Assembly (NCBI GenBank): GCA_033297205.1
Contig: MU859160.1
Coordinates: 1 to 64,000, forward strand
DNA length: 64,000 nt
Origin: Pseudoneurospora amorphoporcata
Lineage: Eukaryota > Ascomycota > Sordariomycetes > Sordariales > Sordariaceae
Direction: 5' to 3'
Positions 58,709-64,000 of this stretch are shown in pieces. The notes under the pieces were generated by a model. That model was given only the letters and a program-made list of their open reading frames with translations. It was not told the DNA's origin and made no database searches. The translations under genes were made by a program, and so were the position numbers. How positions within the stretch are numbered: position 1 is the stretch's first letter; each line of letters opens with the position of its first letter.

Positions 58709-61700
58709 GGCCGAAGTACGGACTCTTCTAAGCGTGATGATGGAGACCAGGTGGCGATTTAGGGCTGGAGTAGGAGATGATAGAGGAGACTGATGGAGAA
58801 CCCTCGAAATATGAAGTGGACACGATCATGGAGCTCATTTATGGATAGGGGAACCAAGGAAGAAGTACCGGGGACTTGATGAATGAGGCTTGTGCCAGCT
58901 CATTTTTGTTGGACCGATGTGTTTGAGGTGCTGCTGGTCGGGCAGCAAGGACGGAAGAAGAGTGGCAGATTGCCTTGACGTGCGTCTATATAGCTACCCT
59001 TCTTCTGATGGGACAACTGGTTCCCAGACCTTTCGGTTCTTGGGACGGTGAGCAAACCAGGCAACTTGCCCATGACAGTGGAGCAACGCAGATACCCGAA
59101 TTGGTTCAAAGATCGGAATTTGCAAGCCCTTGTTGCTGCATGACATGACGTTGTCTGCGAGGGTGCGTCAATGAGGGAGAGGGTGTATTGAAGAAAGGAA
59201 AGGATAAGCGGTGCCTCAATAGGCACGCCAGAGATGCACCGCTGCGTACCCACAAGACCAGTGAAGTACGTCAAAAAGAATGGGAGAAATGTAGCGAAAA
59301 CGCGGGCGGCTAACGCTGGAGATTCCAATGGGGATGTAGGAGCTGGTGATCGGAATCTTTTGTGGTGATTGGGTTGTAGCGAAGATTTCCCTAGGGCTGA
59401 CTTTCCCCGTCCAGTTTTATGCCATTTTCACAGTCAACAAATCCCCGACCCGGGATACTTTGCCTTGACTCGGCCATTGGGCCTCAGTTGGAGAATCAAT
59501 CTGCTCCCGAAGTCAGTTTTAGCTCTACACGAATCGACTTTTCCGCAGGTTGAACACTTGAGCTTCCTGATGATGATTTTTGGTGATCCCCGCGCAGCTT
59601 ATTTCCAATTCCGAAAGTGTTTAGCGGGGACTTATGGTATTTTGCTTCGGTGTTATAGTCGTCCCCGCAAATGATAAACTTCGGCCTGTTCTCCGGAGAA
59701 TACACTACGAATTCGTACGAGTCTATCCGTCCCCAAGTGTCGCACTCGCTAGTAGGAAAAAAACGAGGTTTTTGAAAGGGCTTGGAGGGGCCTTCGCGAG
59801 ACCTAGAGATGATGGACCGTCCATTATCTCGGAAACTAAAGGGTTTACGCGCTGGGGTGCCCGGCTGGCTCGCACATGGTGTGCGTGAGGTGTGTATGGG
59901 TAAAGATTCCGAAGAAACGAGGTGGCCGGTCGATAACCGAGGGCGCTAGTGACTGGTCGCCTCGTAGAAGGGGTTTTCGGAAGTTTTACGGTATCGTCTT
60001 GCGACTATTCCCAAACCTGGATGTCGATTGTCGATCTATTAGTTGGGAATCTGCGGTTGGGAAGATTGTGCTCCACGGCAATCGTGGGGAAGCTGGAAGC
60101 TGGATCTGATCTGAATGAAGCGAGGTGGAAGCCGTTGATTGAGTGAGGTTGGAGTATGAGGTTGAAGTGAAGAGACTTTATCGAGGTGGGGAAGTTTGGA
60201 CATTTAGACCATTCTCCCCACGCCAAAACCGAAAGAACTGAAATTGGAAACCGCAAGTTGTGTTATCAAGATGGCTTGACTAGATGGTCTTGAAAACGGT
60301 AGGCGCGAGGCCATGATTGCGATGGCGGCATCTATTCAATCCCTACCTCTAGCACTGGAAGGAGTGAACAGTACAAAGGTCACGAACAAGGTCAGGGGGG
60401 TGAGTTTGTCAAATGCGCCTGTCCTTACTTTCTACACTACCGCTTCACTCGATTTGTTTTTACTCAAGCCAATCCTGTCACTGGATCGAACCCAAGAAAC
60501 CCTGCGACCCGCATCAGCTCACCAGCATATTGGTCGAAACCAGTTATACCCGGCGCTACACCTGTTTGAGCAAAAACAAATCGAGTGAGAAAAACCGGTA
60601 CTTTGTTGCTTACTGCCACAGATATCTCTCTGCCCTGTCTCGTTCCACGTTCCTGGTCATTGTGTACCTAATGTCTCGATGTCGGATTTTTTTGAGGTGA
60701 CCCCAACAAAGAGAGGCTGAGCTTAAAAAGCAGGGTATCTGCCCGAATTTGATAGCGACGGGACGCTGTTTCCAGATTTTTTTTTTTTTTTTTTAAACGT
60801 TTTGCTGCCTGTTGAAAGATGACGAGGAAGCCCGATTTGGAATGATGTAACGTCCTAAAAATGTACAGCCCAAGCCGTGCCTTCCACATGGCAGTTCCTG
60901 AGAGAGCCTTCCAAATTAGTCATCACTGGGCAGTAAAAGCCCCTGTCGTGAGGATTTCGTTAGGGTACAGCTGATAGCGTACCTAACCCTGCCACTGGCC
61001 AGCTCCTTCTGTTCCTGAATGACTACCACGTCAGGGGGGAGGGCATCATGAACCTCGACCTCAGCCTCAACCTACTTCGACACAGCGAATGCAAAGCCTC
61101 ACCGCGTGCCCGACACCACTGTCTCAACACCTTAACTGCAACCTCCGATTTCTTTTCTTATGTGACCCCCACGACATCGTATCCTCGCCATGTTGTGACG
61201 TGTTCCACGCCGCTCCGAAAACCCGAGTCGCTTACACCAAGCCGCTGTTGATATCCATTCAACGCAAGTATTGGATACGGACAGCATCGATGGATTCCAT
61301 CTCCAGGTCGTTCGTTCCTAGCCACTTCGTGGGCTACTAGAGGACGCATCATGCAGCCAACCCAACAATTTCAAGCACACCCGCTGGCGTCCAGGAACCA
61401 GCACAAACTGGCTTGATGTCCGGCTGTCTACTTCGACCGTGAAGAGCTGCCATTTCTTCCTTCAGTCAGTGCAGCAACATAGCTGGAAGCCCCCTTGTCC
61501 GGAGAAAAAAGTTGCACGCGACGTTTTAGTAGTCGATGCTGCACCTTCCAGTTGCACAACCGCCAGTCGTGCCATGGAAAGCTTTTCTCTAGCTGGTCGG
61601 TATTTCTCCGATGCCCCCTGCCCAAAACCGTGAGTGGTTCTCACAGAACTTCAAGACCAGGAGTCCTAACAGACTGCCTCGTCGTCCGTATGATACCTCC

Positions 61701-63975
61701 TGTTGTGTCCAATTTCTCATGTGGCTTGCCGGCATGGAAAAAGACCATCTGCAGCTGAAAGACATGCAGCGGGCGGGACCTTCCATCTTGCTTAGTGTGG
61801 AAGTCAATCGGCGCTCTGTTCTCGGTCCTTATTGTCGACAACGTCTGGTCATACAAGCAAGACAAGCCGGGCACGAAGGACCATCTTCTCCACGCGGATT
61901 TCGTATTTGTGCAGCCGGTAGGAACTTACCATTGCAGACCTGGAAGTGAGAAGCCGTCCAGTTTTACTCCTCCAGCCCATGTTGGCGACGCATCCCGCTC
62001 GAAACGGTCGCCGCTGCGAGCCCAATGGCACTTCGGCTGAATACAGAACAAACATGCCCATCCACGCCGTACAAACTGCAAACTGCACTTGGAGATCTTG
62101 CTCACATTTAATAGATCCTCTGAATTCTGGTGCTGTCTGTCGACAACGCTGCCGGATTTTAGTCTAACGCGGCAGCACGATCTTCCCCTTACGGAAGCCC
62201 GAGACCGGATTTCCTCGAGGTCCAGAACCGGAAAACTGCATCCCATGAGATCGAAATAAGAAGCGCCTGTCCGCTGAATCCCGTATTCAACAGCCCACAT
62301 GACCGGCGTCGCACGCGTAACACCATCTTAACGGGCCATCTCTTGGGGAAGCGCTGAGCTCCTCTTCAGTCCATGCTCATGCCCACGCCCACGCCGAGTC
62401 CACTTCAGAAGGACGAACGGACAAGAGCGCTTATCAGCGTGGTGGCGCTCGCTGCTGGTACGCCAACATCTCGCATTGACAGAAAGCTTATAATAGCGTG
62501 ATAGTTCCATGATCTCAAGAACCCATGGAAGACAATGGTCGCTTAGGCACGTTGTATCCTTGATTGGGCCACAGCAAAGAAGAGAACTTCCTAGGCGATA
62601 TGCCTAAAGCACAGTTTGAGATATGTCTTGACGTACACCAAGGCGGTAAAGGATCATGTGCTCGATGTGCTTGAGACACTTACCTGGAGTATCCTGGCAT
62701 GGTCCACAAAAGACCATGAACTGACACCTGTCATTCTTATATAGTTCAGTTCTAGTCTGCCGAGGTTGACCTGACAGTTCCTATAATGCTACCATAACAA
62801 GAAACCCTAGTTGTCAATTGAAGTTGTGAGTTGTTTCGTTGCGAATGCGATCATGTATGCAGGCTCAACGGAAGACCTCAACCGAAGATTATTCCTGCCA
62901 AAGCGGTTGTCGGTTTAGGGTCACTGAACCTTAAAGCCAGCTGATTGCGCATCGAGGGGGTACGTATGAGATGTATGACGCGTTGGATTTCCTTTTTCAG
63001 CCAGAACAAAAATGTATGCAGTGGGAAGAGATGGGGCGTTTGCCAGCTGAAGAAAGACTATTCGAAATCGGAGATAAGGTTTGCAAGAGATGACCCCCTG
63101 TGTCAGCGAGTTAAGACGGTACCTTGGTTTGGCTGAGAGAAATCGCGGTTTCGGAAGTACCGTGTTACCACATACACGCAATTGACAACAGAGCGTCCAG
63201 ACAAGGTGAGGTGATAAGATAAAAGAGGGAGGACGGTCCTGTCATGGATGCCAAGAACCCGGTAGAAGCTTGAAGAAACCGATGGGCGTTGAAAGCAGGG
63301 TCGCAGCTGACTGAACTGACAAGATGGTTCGCCACTGGGACACACGCAGAAGTTGCGACCGTGAGGCATCGTGTACACTATGGCGGCATTTGGGCAGGAC
63401 ATCGTAATCGATAGGTAGAGGTAGGTACCTGAGTATTCTGATCATCCCCGCTACGCTCAGCTGGAGATGGCAGTTGAAAGAGAGAGTCCCGCCGCAGCCC
63501 TGAGGGACAATGCGTCCCTAGGGTTGGGGTTGGTGCACGTTGCAACGAAAGAAATGATGCTCGAAAGGCAAGAGCCTCGGTGGCACAACTCACTGCTAAC
63601 CAACCACACATTAGGACTGCTTGTAGGTGGGCAGGTGGGGTCTGCTGCCTGCCGTGAATGGACTCTTGATGCCATGATGCCACCTGCCACTGTTGGCGGC
63701 AGCGCTTATCGGCCTCCGCCCATGAACACCAACATTACAATAACTAAACCACTTTCCCAACCTGAACAACACTTCCTTTTTACATCACCATTCTTCGTCT
63801 TCTGCCACCAAGCTATCTTCTGCACATACGAACTTTCTTAGCAGCAAGTCATCAGATACCATAATCACATCGCGCCGAACCAGAACGAGGGGCGATCAGA
63901 GCTCCCCTGAGACCAACGTCATCATCCACCGCCATTAACCGAGACATATCGCCTAATCGCAAGCCGACAGAAATC
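58709..63975. other. Gene-free 5.3-kb region
   Basis: The longest empty stretch of the window. All frames are short and match nothing known on either strand. It includes a T18 tract (60777-60794) and a TAGGTAGGTACC-type motif near 63412-63430. The last few hundred bases, C/T- and A-rich, are the probable promoter and leader of the gene at the right edge. Confidence 0.55.
60777..60794. repeat. Poly-T tract (18 T)
   Basis: Uninterrupted simple repeat in gene-free sequence. Confidence 0.9.
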
Positions 63976-64000
63976 ATGGCTGAAGCTTCAAACACTGGCG
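63976..64000 (+). CDS. First codons of a gene cut by the window edge
   Basis: An ATG in the context AAATCATGG opens MAEASNTG and runs off the end. It is preceded by a long pyrimidine-rich leader and a gene-free upstream region, which is why it is taken as a real start. Eight residues are too few to name a product. Confidence 0.4.

Noticed and set aside
63467..63841. 124-codon frame near the right edge
   Set aside because: It starts and ends in what looks like the promoter and leader of the edge gene and has no motif.

Overview
The window is nuclear DNA from a filamentous ascomycete, most probably a Sordariomycete close to Neurospora, Sordaria or Podospora. The evidence is: short GT-AG introns (about 50 to 170 bp) placed at sensible protein-family positions, CACC/CACA-type start contexts, a palF/prr-3 arrestin, a HET-domain heterokaryon-incompatibility relic, GPI-anchored surface proteins, an intron-containing tRNA-Leu, and long gene-poor spacers with homopolymer tracts. 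Spliced models below were built by hand so that reading phase, family alignment and splice sites agree.

Layout, left to right: 1.2-3.4 kb, molybdenum-cofactor-sulfurase-like PLP enzyme (-); 3.4-7.8 kb, gene-free; 7.8-8.7 kb, GPI-anchored Cu-only superoxide dismutase (-); 8.7-13.2 kb, gene-free except for a 294-bp Tc1/mariner-type MITE; 13.2-15.6 kb, HET-domain pseudogene (+); 18.2-21.3 kb, a cut-short DUF7136-like secreted protein and a heavily decayed secreted-chitinase-associated gene (+); 21.7-22.8 kb, UbiA-like membrane protein (+); 24.1 kb, tRNA-Leu(CAA) (-); 24.9-25.7 kb, small basic protein with a frame break (+); 25.9-27.8 kb, Utp18 (-); 28.3-29.2 kb, secreted GPI-type protein with two compensating indels (-); 30.9-33.5 kb, pseudouridine-5'-phosphate glycosidase/kinase fusion (+); 34.3-35.4 kb, membrane-anchored SDR (+); 37.1-37.4 kb, aldo/keto reductase relic (-); 38.1-41.1 kb, PalF (-); 43.5-45.8 kb, F-box protein (+); 46.5-47.1 kb, broken coiled-coil reading frames (-); 47.1-49.3 kb, phenol-hydroxylase-like flavoprotein with a GC-AG intron (-); 52.0-54.7 kb, Vps53 (-); 57.3-58.7 kb, GH18 chitinase-like protein with an altered catalytic residue (-); 58.7-64.0 kb, gene-free until the first codons of a new gene at the right edge.

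The window mixes single-copy housekeeping genes (Utp18 in ribosome assembly, Vps53 in endosome-to-Golgi tethering, PalF in alkaline-pH signalling, nucleoside salvage, cofactor chemistry) with fast-evolving surface, secreted and self/non-self genes, several of which are broken. No biosynthetic cluster, CRISPR array or complete autonomous transposon is visible. The most distinctive signals are the MITE, the HET pseudogene held almost in one frame by in-frame stops, the decayed secreted pair at 18-21 kb, the perfect 34-bp palindrome, and the Glu-to-Asp change at the GH18 catalytic site.
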